The translations under genes were made by a program, and so were the position numbers. The notes below the pieces were generated by a model. It was given only the letters and a program-made list of their open reading frames with translations, was not told the origin of the DNA and made no database searches. Positions 17,158 through 25,187 of a stretch of DNA of 64,000 bases are shown piece after piece; within the stretch, counting starts at the first letter, position 1, and every line of letters starts with the position of its first letter. This DNA comes from RBC074 sp964570175 (GTDB lineage: Bacteria > Acidobacteriota > Blastocatellia > RBC074), in the NCBI GenBank assembly GCA_964570175.1, contig CAZMXG010000003.1, positions 1 through 64,000 on the forward strand, in the 5' to 3' direction.

Positions 17158-17874
17158 ATGGCTAGATCTATGAGCGAGGCAAACAATTTCGGGAATGAAC
17201 TGCTTGATAAGCTTTTTAGGCAAGAACGTGAGCGGTTAAGCAGGCATTTCGAGCTAGTGGCGCTGGCGCGTTGTCACGTGCTTTACAACGAAGGTGACCG
17301 GGCCAATTATGTTTATTTTCCAAAAGATTGCCTGATTTCTTTGGTTGCTATGACCGAGGATGCGCAAACGCTTGAAGTTGGCGTGGTCGCCAGAAAAGGC
17401 GCGATGGGGCTTCCAGCAATTTTCCGGACCAACGAAATGCCCTATCGCGCAATTGTGCAGATTCCAGGCGAGGCCTGGAAAATCAGGGCAAGTGTTTTGC
17501 GGGCGGAATTTGATCAAGGCCAGCAGGTTCAAGACATTTTCTTGCGCTACTGCAACACTCTGCTGTGCCAGATCACGCAATCTGCAGTTTGCCATCGCTT
17601 TCATCGAATCGAAGCGCGACTGAGCCGCTGGCTTCTGGATTGCCAGTATCACACGGGAAAGGATTTGGTGAACTTGACCCACGAAATTCTTGCAATGATG
17701 CTGGGAACCTCCCGCACGCTTGTCACAACGACTGCGTTTAAGCTTCAGCAGGCAGGGGCGATTAGTTACAGGCAGGGTCAAATGAAAATTCTTGATCGAA
17801 TGCTTCTTGAGTCGCTTTCCTGCGAATGCCATAAAATTGTGAAAGACAATTTTGCTAAAAGCCTGGGCCTTTGA
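17158..17874 (+). CDS. Crp/Fnr-family transcriptional regulator
   Basis: The 238-residue protein has a cyclic-nucleotide-like beta-roll (about 25-150; VLYNEGDRANYVYFPKDC, VVARKGAMGLPAIF) and a C-terminal winged helix (about 165-225; NLTHEILAMMLGTSRTLVTT). The N-terminal Cys cluster of true FNR is absent. Cys residues are scattered (YCNTLLC, SCECHK) without an obvious cluster motif, so the signal is unknown. AGGAGGGGGG directly precedes the ATG at 17158, an unusually strong ribosome binding site. A perfect FNR-like box lies 660 bp upstream, possibly a target of this or a related regulator. Confidence 0.9.
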   Translation: MARSMSEANNFGNELLDKLFRQERERLSRHFELVALARCHVLYNEGDRANYVYFPKDCLISLVAMTEDAQTLEVGVVARKGAMGLPAIFRTNEMPYRAIVQIPGEAWKIRASVLRAEFDQGQQVQDIFLRYCNTLLCQITQSAVCHRFHRIEARLSRWLLDCQYHTGKDLVNLTHEILAMMLGTSRTLVTTTAFKLQQAGAISYRQGQMKILDRMLLESLSCECHKIVKDNFAKSLGL

Positions 17875-17883
17875 AACGCTATC

Positions 17884-17945
17884 AAAGGCCGTCACCAATT
17901 CATCACCAATTCATCACCAAATCGTCATGAGCCCAGACGGCCTTT
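17884..17945 (+). terminator. Terminator-like stem with 11-bp tandem repeats in the loop
   Basis: AAAGGCCGTC (17884-17893) pairs with GACGGCCTTT (17936-17945), a perfect 10-bp stem just downstream of the Crp/Fnr stop. The 42-nt loop holds three tandem copies of an 11-bp unit (TCACCAATTCA twice, then TCACCAAATCG; 17892-17924). The repeats may have expanded inside an ordinary terminator. Confidence 0.6.
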
Positions 17946-18326
17946 TGCTTAAACTCCGCGCCGTTGAATGATCAAGCGAAGTCATTGAAATCAAAGCGAT
18001 AATTCCGGCTGAAGGAGAGCAGCCGCAACGCGATCATTCAATTTTCGCGCTTTGGGATCGCACCGCGCGCGTTCCGGAGTTGCGGGAACTGACAAGCGAC
18101 AAGGAGGCGGAAAAAAGTTCCGCTTGAATCCTGAGGCGAGGATGCAACAGGAATTTTCCCGCTTCCTTGCGCTTTCAGTAATGCTGAATCTTTGAAAGGC
18201 AAAAATAAAAATTCAGGCGATGAAGGGTTTCACGGGTTTTTCTCGCCTGTATGGAGGGAAGAAGAACAGAAAGGCGATTTTTTTAGCGTCAAGCAACGGC
18301 TTAACAAGCAGGAGAGGGAGGCAGAG
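17946..18326. other. Intergenic region before the TPR gene
   Basis: About 380 bp without a convincing gene. The one visible structure is CAGGCGA (18214-18220) pairing with TCGCCTG (18243-18249). The downstream frame is open from 18192, but composition and the ribosome binding site favour the later start at 18327. Confidence 0.4.
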
Positions 18327-19382
18327 ATGATATCAACTACGACAACACTAACGATGCCGTGCATTGCGCTGACGCCAACGGGAAAGCTTTCTCCGGACCC
18401 GCGAACCAATCTTGAAAAACAGCGAACAAAATTACTGTGGATGAATTCCCTGGAATTGCTGGAAAGTGCGGAAGGCGTTGATTTGACCAAACTGGCACAC
18501 TTTCTGAATCAACTGGCGACTGCTTACGAAGAGCAAGGGGATTTCGCAAAAACCGAACGCATGTTTCAGCGGTTGAATCGCCTTGTCCAGCGCACAGGGA
18601 TTGATCCGGAAATGGAAACCATGCGCCCGGTAGTGTTGCGGCGACTGGGCAGTTTGTATCAGGCGCAAAGGCGTTATTGTGAAGCCGAAAACCTATTGCA
18701 TAGCGCGCTGATTTCGGCACAAACGGTTTATCAAAGACAAAGCGAAGAAGTCGCTGAAATCCAGCACCATTTGGCGGTGCTCTATCAGGAACAAGGCCGA
18801 TTCGATAAAGCCGCAAAATATTACTGGCGCGCCTTAAAGATTTACCACCAAGTGTCCGGTGCAGATGGCCTGAGAACAGCAAACCTGTACCACGATCTGA
18901 GCAGTCTGGAGCGCAGGCGGGAAAACATTGCCGAAGCTGAGCAACTGGCCGGCCATGCGCTGGAAATTCGTATGCGCGTTCAGGGAATGGCGCATCCGGC
19001 GGTGGCTGTTGAAATGACCTGGTTGGCGGGTTTAATGGCCGATCAGGAAAAATTCAATGAAGCAGAGCGTCTGTATCGGGGCGCAATCGGAATTATCGAA
19101 TCAACTTCCGATGACGACCAGTATGAAGTCGCCAACACGTTGATAAAGCTTGCCGCGATTTGTTCAGCGCAAAGCCGAATTGGCGAAGCGGAACGCTGTT
19201 TGCTGCGAGCAATAGCAATCAAGGAAAAGCTTTTTGGCATTGAAAATTTGGAAGTAGCGCAGCTTCAGGACCAACTCGCGCGGCTTTATGGCGGGCAATC
19301 GCGGCACGACGAAGCCGCCAGATTCGCGCATCGAGCGCATACGACCTTCGTCAAAGCGACCGGTCCCTTGAAGCTGGAGTAA
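18327..19382 (+). CDS. Tetratricopeptide repeat protein
   Basis: The 351-residue product has at least six TPR/Kinesin-light-chain-like repeats from about residue 50 to 340, for example LNQLATAYEEQGDFAKTERM, LGSLYQAQRRYCEAENLL and HHLAVLYQEQGRFDKAAKYY. There is no signal peptide or catalytic domain, so it is probably a cytoplasmic scaffold. A GGAG/GGAGG-type ribosome binding site lies just before the ATG at 18327; codons upstream of it (to 18192) do not look coding. It stands alone between a Crp/Fnr regulator and ilvD, and its partner cannot be read from context. Confidence 0.85.
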   Translation: MISTTTTLTMPCIALTPTGKLSPDPRTNLEKQRTKLLWMNSLELLESAEGVDLTKLAHFLNQLATAYEEQGDFAKTERMFQRLNRLVQRTGIDPEMETMRPVVLRRLGSLYQAQRRYCEAENLLHSALISAQTVYQRQSEEVAEIQHHLAVLYQEQGRFDKAAKYYWRALKIYHQVSGADGLRTANLYHDLSSLERRRENIAEAEQLAGHALEIRMRVQGMAHPAVAVEMTWLAGLMADQEKFNEAERLYRGAIGIIESTSDDDQYEVANTLIKLAAICSAQSRIGEAERCLLRAIAIKEKLFGIENLEVAQLQDQLARLYGGQSRHDEAARFAHRAHTTFVKATGPLKLE

Positions 19383-19526
19383 GACTGATCTTTAAGTTTG
19401 GAATGCGCTGAAGCATACGGCTTGGGCTGCAAAAGTGTCGGGGGCGATTCGAAGCAGCTTGCGCCGATTTTAGCGCATCCAATGCGCAGTCAGCGGCGAT
19501 CTCGTTCCGACCCCCGTGATGACAGG

Positions 19527-19553
19527 TGCATCCCATGCATCCCATGCATCCCA
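19527..19553. repeat. 9-bp tandem repeat, three perfect copies
   Basis: TGCATCCCA is repeated three times without mismatch in the 386-bp interval (19383-19768) between the TPR gene and ilvD. Nothing else gene-like is seen in that interval, which should hold the ilvD promoter. The repeat has no clear role. Confidence 0.7.
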
Positions 19554-19768
19554 CAATCTGTCGTTACAATGGTAAAGAATTGAAACGCCGCTGACTGCTC
19601 AATCACTTCTCTCAAATTGACTGCTTGTTGTGCTCACTTAGCTTCTTATCTTGCGTGTCGTGCATAACTCGGCCACAATACTCTTTACCTCTCAAGGCTT
19701 TCTCCAAGCACAAAAATCATTCAAAGAATGGAGTACAAACCGGTGACATCGAGTTGCCGTGATTTTCT

Positions 19769-21448
19769 ATGTCATTTGATCCAAAACATCTAAGTCATCT
19801 CATCACCAACGGACGCGACCGCGCTCCGGCTCGTTCCATGCTCAAAGCCATCGGCTTCAATGATGAAGACCTGGCCAAACCCATCATTGGCGTCGCGCAC
19901 ATGTGGATTGAAACCATGCCGTGCAATTTCAATCACCGCGACCTGGCGGCGAAGGTCAAAGAAGGTATTCGCGCCGCTGGTGCCACGCCGATGGAATTCA
20001 ATACCGTTTCGATCAGCGATGGCGTGACGATGGGAACCGAAGGCATGAAAGCTTCGCTGGTCAGCCGCGATTTGATTGCCGATTCAATTGAATTGGTGGC
20101 GCGTGGCTATCTGTTTGACGCTGTTGTTGCCATTGTGGGCTGCGATAAAACCATTCCCGGAGCGGCAATGGGATTGATTCGATTGGACATTCCAAGCCTG
20201 ATTTTGTACGGAGGTTCGATTGCGCCGGGCTACCTGCATGGAAAGGCGATGACGGTTCAGGACGTGTTTGAAGCCGTTGGCCAGCATGCGGCTGGAAAAA
20301 TTAATGACGCGCAATTGCTGGAAATTGAAAACGTCGCTTGTCCGGGCGCGGGAGCTTGCGGCGGTCAGTACACTGCAAACACCATGGCAATGGTCATGGA
20401 ATTCATCGGTTTGGCCGTGATGGGAACTGGCAGCGTTTCGGCTGTTGATCCACTGAAGGAAAAGACGGCCTTTGAAACAGGCCGATACATTGTTGATTTG
20501 CTCCGGCGGGGCGTGCGACCGAGCGATATTTTGACGCGAAAAGCGTTTGAAAATGCCATTACAGGCGTTGCGGCCACAGGCGGTTCGACCAACGCCGTGC
20601 TGCATTTGCTGGCGATGGCGCGCGAAGCCGGAATTGAACTGAACATTGATGATTTCGACGAAATTAGCGCTCGGACCCCGATGATTGCCGACCTGAAACC
20701 TGGCGGCAAATACACCGCATATGAGCTTGGCAAAGCAGGCGGGATCGGTTTGGTTGCGCGGCGGTTGGTCGAAGGCGGTTACATTGACGGCGGCCAAATG
20801 ACCGTCAGCGGATTGACCGTGGGTCAGGAAGCCGAGTTGGCCGACGAAACGCCAGGACAGGATGTTGTTTTCCCAACGGACAACGCGATTAAGCCGAACG
20901 GCGGCTTGGTCATTTTGAAAGGCAACCTCGCTCCGGAAGGTTCTGTGGTGAAGCTTTCCGGCTTTGAGCGCAAAATGCATCGCGGTCCGGCTCGCGTCTT
21001 TGAACGTGAAGAAGACGCAATGAGCGCCGTTACCAGCGGCAATATCAAATCCGGCGATGTGGTTGTGATTCGTTACGAAGGACCGAAGGGCGGCCCGGGC
21101 ATGCGCGAAATGCTGGGCGTGACGTCAGCAATCGCAGGTGCAGGTCTTGGCGAAGTCGTTGCTTTGATGACCGACGGACGATTCAGCGGAGCGACTCGCG
21201 GGCTGTGCGTAGGTCACGTCGCGCCGGAAGCCGCTGTCTGTGGCCCAATTGCCGCTTTGCGCGAAGGTGACATCATTACCTTCGATCTGGAAAAGCGGCT
21301 GCTGAACGTTGACTTGACCGATGAAGAGATCAGGCAACGGTTGGCGGAATGGACGGTGCCTGCTCCGCGCTACAAAACAGGGGTCTTTGCCAAATATGCG
21401 GCGCTGGTTTCCTCCGCGTCCGAAGGCGCAATCACACAGCCGAAATAA
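19769..21448 (+). CDS. ilvD: Dihydroxy-acid dehydratase
   Basis: The enzyme converts dihydroxy-acids to 2-keto acids in valine, leucine and isoleucine synthesis, using an iron-sulfur cluster. The 559-residue length is normal. Cluster and active-site motifs are present: VGCDKTIPGAAMG near 125, CPGAGACGGQYTANTMAM near 193, and GGPGMREMLGVTSAI with TDGRFSGATRGLCVGHV toward the C-terminus. No other ilv or leu gene adjoins, so it is a stand-alone unit closed by its own terminator. No T-box or peptide leader was recognised upstream. Confidence 0.97.
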   Translation: MSFDPKHLSHLITNGRDRAPARSMLKAIGFNDEDLAKPIIGVAHMWIETMPCNFNHRDLAAKVKEGIRAAGATPMEFNTVSISDGVTMGTEGMKASLVSRDLIADSIELVARGYLFDAVVAIVGCDKTIPGAAMGLIRLDIPSLILYGGSIAPGYLHGKAMTVQDVFEAVGQHAAGKINDAQLLEIENVACPGAGACGGQYTANTMAMVMEFIGLAVMGTGSVSAVDPLKEKTAFETGRYIVDLLRRGVRPSDILTRKAFENAITGVAATGGSTNAVLHLLAMAREAGIELNIDDFDEISARTPMIADLKPGGKYTAYELGKAGGIGLVARRLVEGGYIDGGQMTVSGLTVGQEAELADETPGQDVVFPTDNAIKPNGGLVILKGNLAPEGSVVKLSGFERKMHRGPARVFEREEDAMSAVTSGNIKSGDVVVIRYEGPKGGPGMREMLGVTSAIAGAGLGEVVALMTDGRFSGATRGLCVGHVAPEAAVCGPIAALREGDIITFDLEKRLLNVDLTDEEIRQRLAEWTVPAPRYKTGVFAKYAALVSSASEGAITQPK

Positions 21449-21455
21449 GAGGAAG

Positions 21456-21501
21456 AAAACCGGTTCAAGCTCGGCGCAACTCTTGAGCCTGAACCGGTTT
21501 T
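21456..21501 (+). terminator. Terminator after ilvD
   Basis: AAAACCGGTTCA (21456-21467) pairs perfectly with TGAACCGGTTTT (21490-21501), starting 8 bp after the ilvD stop. Confidence 0.75.
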
Positions 21502-21579
21502 GAACGACTGGTTGACAACCCTGGGATCGGTCAGTAGTATCCGCCTTCGTTTTCGGAAGGTATTGTTCCTTACAAAACA

Positions 21580-21659
<80 letters not shown>

Positions 21660-21663
21660 CTTT

Positions 21664-21705
21664 CAAAAGCAAAACGGCCATCTTCGGATGGCCGTTTTGC
21701 TTTTG
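21664..21705 (+). terminator. Strong terminator after tRNA-Pro
   Basis: A perfect 19-bp stem (21664-21682 with 21687-21705) is closed by the very stable tetraloop TTCG. It begins 4 nt after the tRNA and its 3' arm contains two runs of T. The roughly 290 bp that follow up to 21998 hold no convincing gene. Confidence 0.85.
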
Positions 21706-21998
21706 CGGATACCTTGAAAGCCAAGGCCAGAGTTTTTGGGCTTCTCTCACAGCATCATCTGCAGAAGCTGGGGAGCCACGCTCGTAATGTAGGTTCTCCC
21801 GTTGAAAGTTATTCGGTTGCTGTACGTGTAGGAGCTACTGCAGAGGGGGCTGTCCACATACGATTTATTGCTATTTCTGCTAATGAAGTCGCCTCATCCT
21901 TTTTTTTGCACGATTTACTAACTCAACCACGAGTTGTTGAGTGATTACCTGATTATCGAGAAATTTCCAGAGAACAAGATTCTGGACCTCAAACGGGG

Positions 21999-22949
21999 TT
22001 ACCGGCGCGGGAATTGGTCGGGGTTGTCGGTGAACAGGGCGTCCACGCCGTAGCTAAACAGAAATTGCGTCATCTCTTCGCTTACGGTTTTGTACTTGCC
22101 AGTCATTGCCGAACGGAAGGTGTACGGCGTGACGGTTAAACCAGCGGCGTGCGCCCATTGGACAATTTTTGGTTCCCCTTCGATCAGGCTTTTGTTTGGG
22201 CCAATGCCGTCGGCGAAGGTTTTTACCTTCTCCAAGCCCGCTTCGGTCAGCCATTGATTTTGCGGGTCGGCGTGAATCAGAAAGACCAGGGGCAATTTGG
22301 TTTTGTGAATATCGCGCAGTTTGCGCAAACTGGCATCGCTGAAGGATTGAATAATGATCGGCGTTTTCTCGTCAGCGCCGGGGCGATCCAGTTTGTTTTT
22401 CGCCAGCGATTCCATCAACAACTTTTCCATATCAAAACCGCGTTTCCCATACACTTCCGGCGCTTTGGTTTCAGGGTAAAGCCCGGCTTTGCCACGGACG
22501 AAATCCACAGCTTCCTGCCAAGTGGGCACGCGTTCGCCTTTGAACTTGTTCCCTTTCCACGAACCGGCATCCAGCGTTTTGATTTCTGCCAGCGTGAAAT
22601 CGGAAACGTACCAATGTTTGGTCGCCTGTCCGCCAGCAGCCACGTCTTCACTGACATCGAATTTGAAGCGGTCAGGGAAAATTTCTTCGACATCGGTTGT
22701 GCGTTCCAATGTCAGATCGTGCATACAAACCAGCACGCCATCTTTGGTGATTTGCAAATCCTGCTCGACGAAATCGGCTCTTTGCTGGATGGCCAGCCGG
22801 TAAGCCGCCAGCGTGTGTTCCGGCGCGTAGGCAGATGCTCCGCGATGAGCGACAAGAATTTTTTTCCCTTTTGGTTGAGCAAAAGACAAAAACGCCAAAA
22901 CAGAGAGAGTGACGACGAGCGGGATCAAGCGGCGATTGAAGCTGGGCAT
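21999..22949 (-). CDS. Glycerophosphodiester phosphodiesterase, exported
   Basis: The enzyme hydrolyses glycerophosphodiesters to glycerol-3-phosphate and an alcohol. After a signal peptide (MPSFNRRLIPLVVTLSVLAF) the 316-residue protein carries the GDPD catalytic motifs: HRGASAYAPEHT near residue 35 (His, Arg, Glu), EQDLQITKDGVLVCMHD near 62 (metal ligands and second His), and TDNPDQF at the C-terminus. The size and exported form resemble periplasmic GlpQ. No glycerol-3-phosphate transporter adjoins, so it probably serves phosphate or glycerol scavenging on its own. Confidence 0.92.
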   Translation of the reverse strand: MPSFNRRLIPLVVTLSVLAFLSFAQPKGKKILVAHRGASAYAPEHTLAAYRLAIQQRADFVEQDLQITKDGVLVCMHDLTLERTTDVEEIFPDRFKFDVSEDVAAGGQATKHWYVSDFTLAEIKTLDAGSWKGNKFKGERVPTWQEAVDFVRGKAGLYPETKAPEVYGKRGFDMEKLLMESLAKNKLDRPGADEKTPIIIQSFSDASLRKLRDIHKTKLPLVFLIHADPQNQWLTEAGLEKVKTFADGIGPNKSLIEGEPKIVQWAHAAGLTVTPYTFRSAMTGKYKTVSEEMTQFLFSYGVDALFTDNPDQFPRR

Positions 22950-23090
22950 AATTTTCCTCGATGTAATTGGGGTTACAGAACGACGGTACTGTAGTTGAAA
23001 AATCGCTGCACGGCCAATTTATCGCTTGGACGCGCGCATGTTTATGTTATTGTTTTGTCCGAGTTTCATAAACCATAGGAAGCAGTACAA

Positions 23091-24659
23091 ATGAACAACG
23101 GAATGGTTCTTCGACTGGCCGGGATTGAACAGCCAGCGACCAGAATTCTACATCAGGAAGTCATTTCCATCGGCACTGCGCCGGATTGCGACTTGGTTAT
23201 CGCAACCGAAGACACTTCGTTGCCACCTGAATCTGTTTTATTGACTTTGCGCCAGCGGGATGGCGCTTACCGGTTGACGACGGTTGAGCCAAGAGCCGGA
23301 ATCACGCGCGATGGTGAAGCAGTCGCTGTTGGCGAAACGATTCAGGACGGCGATACATTTTTCTTTGGCGCGACCGGCATTCGGCTTCGGTTCTTTTCGT
23401 TGACGGAAACCGAGAGCCTCCCAGGGAGCATTACAGGCTCCCTGCGATTGGGCAGCGCTGTTTTGGCTTCGGCGCGTACGGAAACTGCTCCGGTGACAAC
23501 GGAAACCGCGCGCCAGAAACGGATGGTTCCGCGCACCGATGTTGCGATTGTGTTTGTCAAACAACTGTTGCGGGAACTGGTCAACGAAATTCCACGCAGG
23601 CTGCTGTATGCCATTGGCGCACTGGCCGTCTTTTTCCTGTTGCTGTTCATTTATTTCCCCACCCTGAGCTTTCTGGAAGGCCGCCGCAATAACAAAGCCA
23701 TCAGTGAACTGAAAGAAACCACGCGAAGCGAAATTGACAAGCTGCGCGAAGAAATCAAGCTGGCGCGTGAAGAGCAATTGTCGCTGCAACATTCGATCAC
23801 GCTGCCGGAAATTGTCGTCAACACGTATGGCCAAGGCGTGTGCCTGATTTACGGCGTGTACAGCTTTGTTGATCAGCGCGTTGGACGCGAAGTGCGGCTG
23901 AAAGAGCCCAGCAGCGCGGAAAATCCAATCGGGGCCGATGGCAACGTCAATCTCAGCGTTGAAGGCAATGGGCGGATTTATGAAGTCGAATTTATGGGCA
24001 CGGGCTTTCTGGCCGAAAAAGGATTGATCCTGACCAACCGCCACGTCGTGCAGGCTTGGGAGGATGACGATCTGGCAAGTTTGATTCGCATGCGCGGGTT
24101 TCGCCCGAAACTGAAAGACTTATTGGCGTATTTTCCGCAAACTGCTGAGCCGTTTTCGCTGCGCCCACTGGAACTGATGCAGGATCAGGATGTGGCGATC
24201 TGTTCGTTTGAACAAGGAGAAGCGAATTTGCCTGTTCTGCCGCTGGACGAATTGGGAGAAAGTATTGCCAGCGGACAGCCGGTCGTTTTGCTGGGATATC
24301 CTGCGGGACTGGAAGGGTTGAAAGCGCGCGTGGATAAAATCAGCGGCTCCGGTTTTCTGCGGATGGGGAACGTTCCTTATCGAACCCAGCTCAATGAACT
24401 GGCTGCCAGTAGCAAAATCCGTCCGCAATCTACTCAAGGCCATATCAGCGACATCTCGCCACACCTTACTTATGATGCCCGCACCGACGAAGGTGGATCG
24501 GGCGGCCCTGTGTTTGGTTCCAATGGCAAAGTCATTGGTATCAATCAAGCCATTCTCCTCAATTCTTCAACCACGAACTTTGGAGTGCCCATTCGTTATG
24601 GTGTTGAATTGGTCAAAAAACACAAACTCGCCTCACCGTTGCCAACACCGGGAACCTAA
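23091..24659 (+). CDS. Membrane protein with FHA-like N-terminus and trypsin-like serine protease domain
   Basis: The 522-residue protein has a cytoplasmic FHA-like beta domain (about 1-105; ISIGTAPDCDLVI, VEPRAGITRDGEAVAVGETI), a Ser/Thr-rich linker, one membrane helix (about 168-190; LLYAIGALAVFFLLLFIYF), a coiled coil (about 195-235) and a periplasmic chymotrypsin-fold protease. The triad is visible: His318 in LTNRHVV, Asp367 in QDQDVAIC and Ser470 in GGSGGPVF. No PDZ domain follows, unlike DegP/HtrA. FHA domains bind phosphothreonine peptides; here the key residues are only partly recognisable. The architecture suggests a signal from inside linked to proteolysis outside. It lies upstream of the first A-B-C cassette, 528 bp away on the same strand. 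Confidence 0.85.
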   Translation: MNNGMVLRLAGIEQPATRILHQEVISIGTAPDCDLVIATEDTSLPPESVLLTLRQRDGAYRLTTVEPRAGITRDGEAVAVGETIQDGDTFFFGATGIRLRFFSLTETESLPGSITGSLRLGSAVLASARTETAPVTTETARQKRMVPRTDVAIVFVKQLLRELVNEIPRRLLYAIGALAVFFLLLFIYFPTLSFLEGRRNNKAISELKETTRSEIDKLREEIKLAREEQLSLQHSITLPEIVVNTYGQGVCLIYGVYSFVDQRVGREVRLKEPSSAENPIGADGNVNLSVEGNGRIYEVEFMGTGFLAEKGLILTNRHVVQAWEDDDLASLIRMRGFRPKLKDLLAYFPQTAEPFSLRPLELMQDQDVAICSFEQGEANLPVLPLDELGESIASGQPVVLLGYPAGLEGLKARVDKISGSGFLRMGNVPYRTQLNELAASSKIRPQSTQGHISDISPHLTYDARTDEGGSGGPVFGSNGKVIGINQAILLNSSTTNFGVPIRYGVELVKKHKLASPLPTPGT

Positions 24660-25187
24660 ATTTAGTTCATGTACTAGTTGTGCCTAGACGAAGCTGTTGA
24701 TGTGTAATACTATCCTTCCGCCTTATGATGACAGGCTTTAGGATAAAGACTGACATTCGATAGATTTTCTGTTGAAGTACCTCAATACTAAATGCTCTTT
24801 TGGGCGGTAAGTAGCGAAAGAAGACGCATTCCTTGCTTTTCTGCATCTTCTCTCGATGGTGTTTATCCTAATCAACCTTCGAAACAATACATATCAGAAC
24901 AAGTTGGCAAACAGATAGATCCGGCAAAATGGTCAAGGCTTTTTGGTTGGCCATACTGAGATTGGTTGACCCCAGGCAGGCATTTCTCCGCTTTCCTGGG
25001 AGTGAGCAGCTTTAAGCACTGGTGCCCATACTTCACCGTCAATGCTATGAGCGCTTTAGCGACCTGACTGACCTTGCCAACAGCTTTTGAAAGCAAAAAC
25101 AGCGTCATACTGTTCGCCTCGATTCCCCCCCCAGATCATTTCATGACGCTGCTGCGACCCATTTTCACCTACGCGAAGGAACAAACT
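24660..25187. other. Intergenic region upstream of the first giant surface protein gene
   Basis: About 530 bp. A minus-strand frame of 78 codons (24872-25108) has an odd, basic, Cys-containing product with no ribosome binding site and might be a gene remnant, but I could not match it to a family. The frame of the downstream gene is open from 25074, yet paralogy places its start at 25188. The promoter of cassette 1 should lie here; no clear element was recognised. Confidence 0.4.

Noticed and set aside
21714..21944. Plus-strand 76-codon frame after the tRNA terminator
   Set aside because: It begins within the terminator region, has no ribosome binding site, and its product shows no recognisable pattern.
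24872..25108. Minus-strand 78-codon frame upstream of A1
   Set aside because: No ribosome binding site, odd composition, and no family I can name. It may be a decayed gene but there is no firm evidence.
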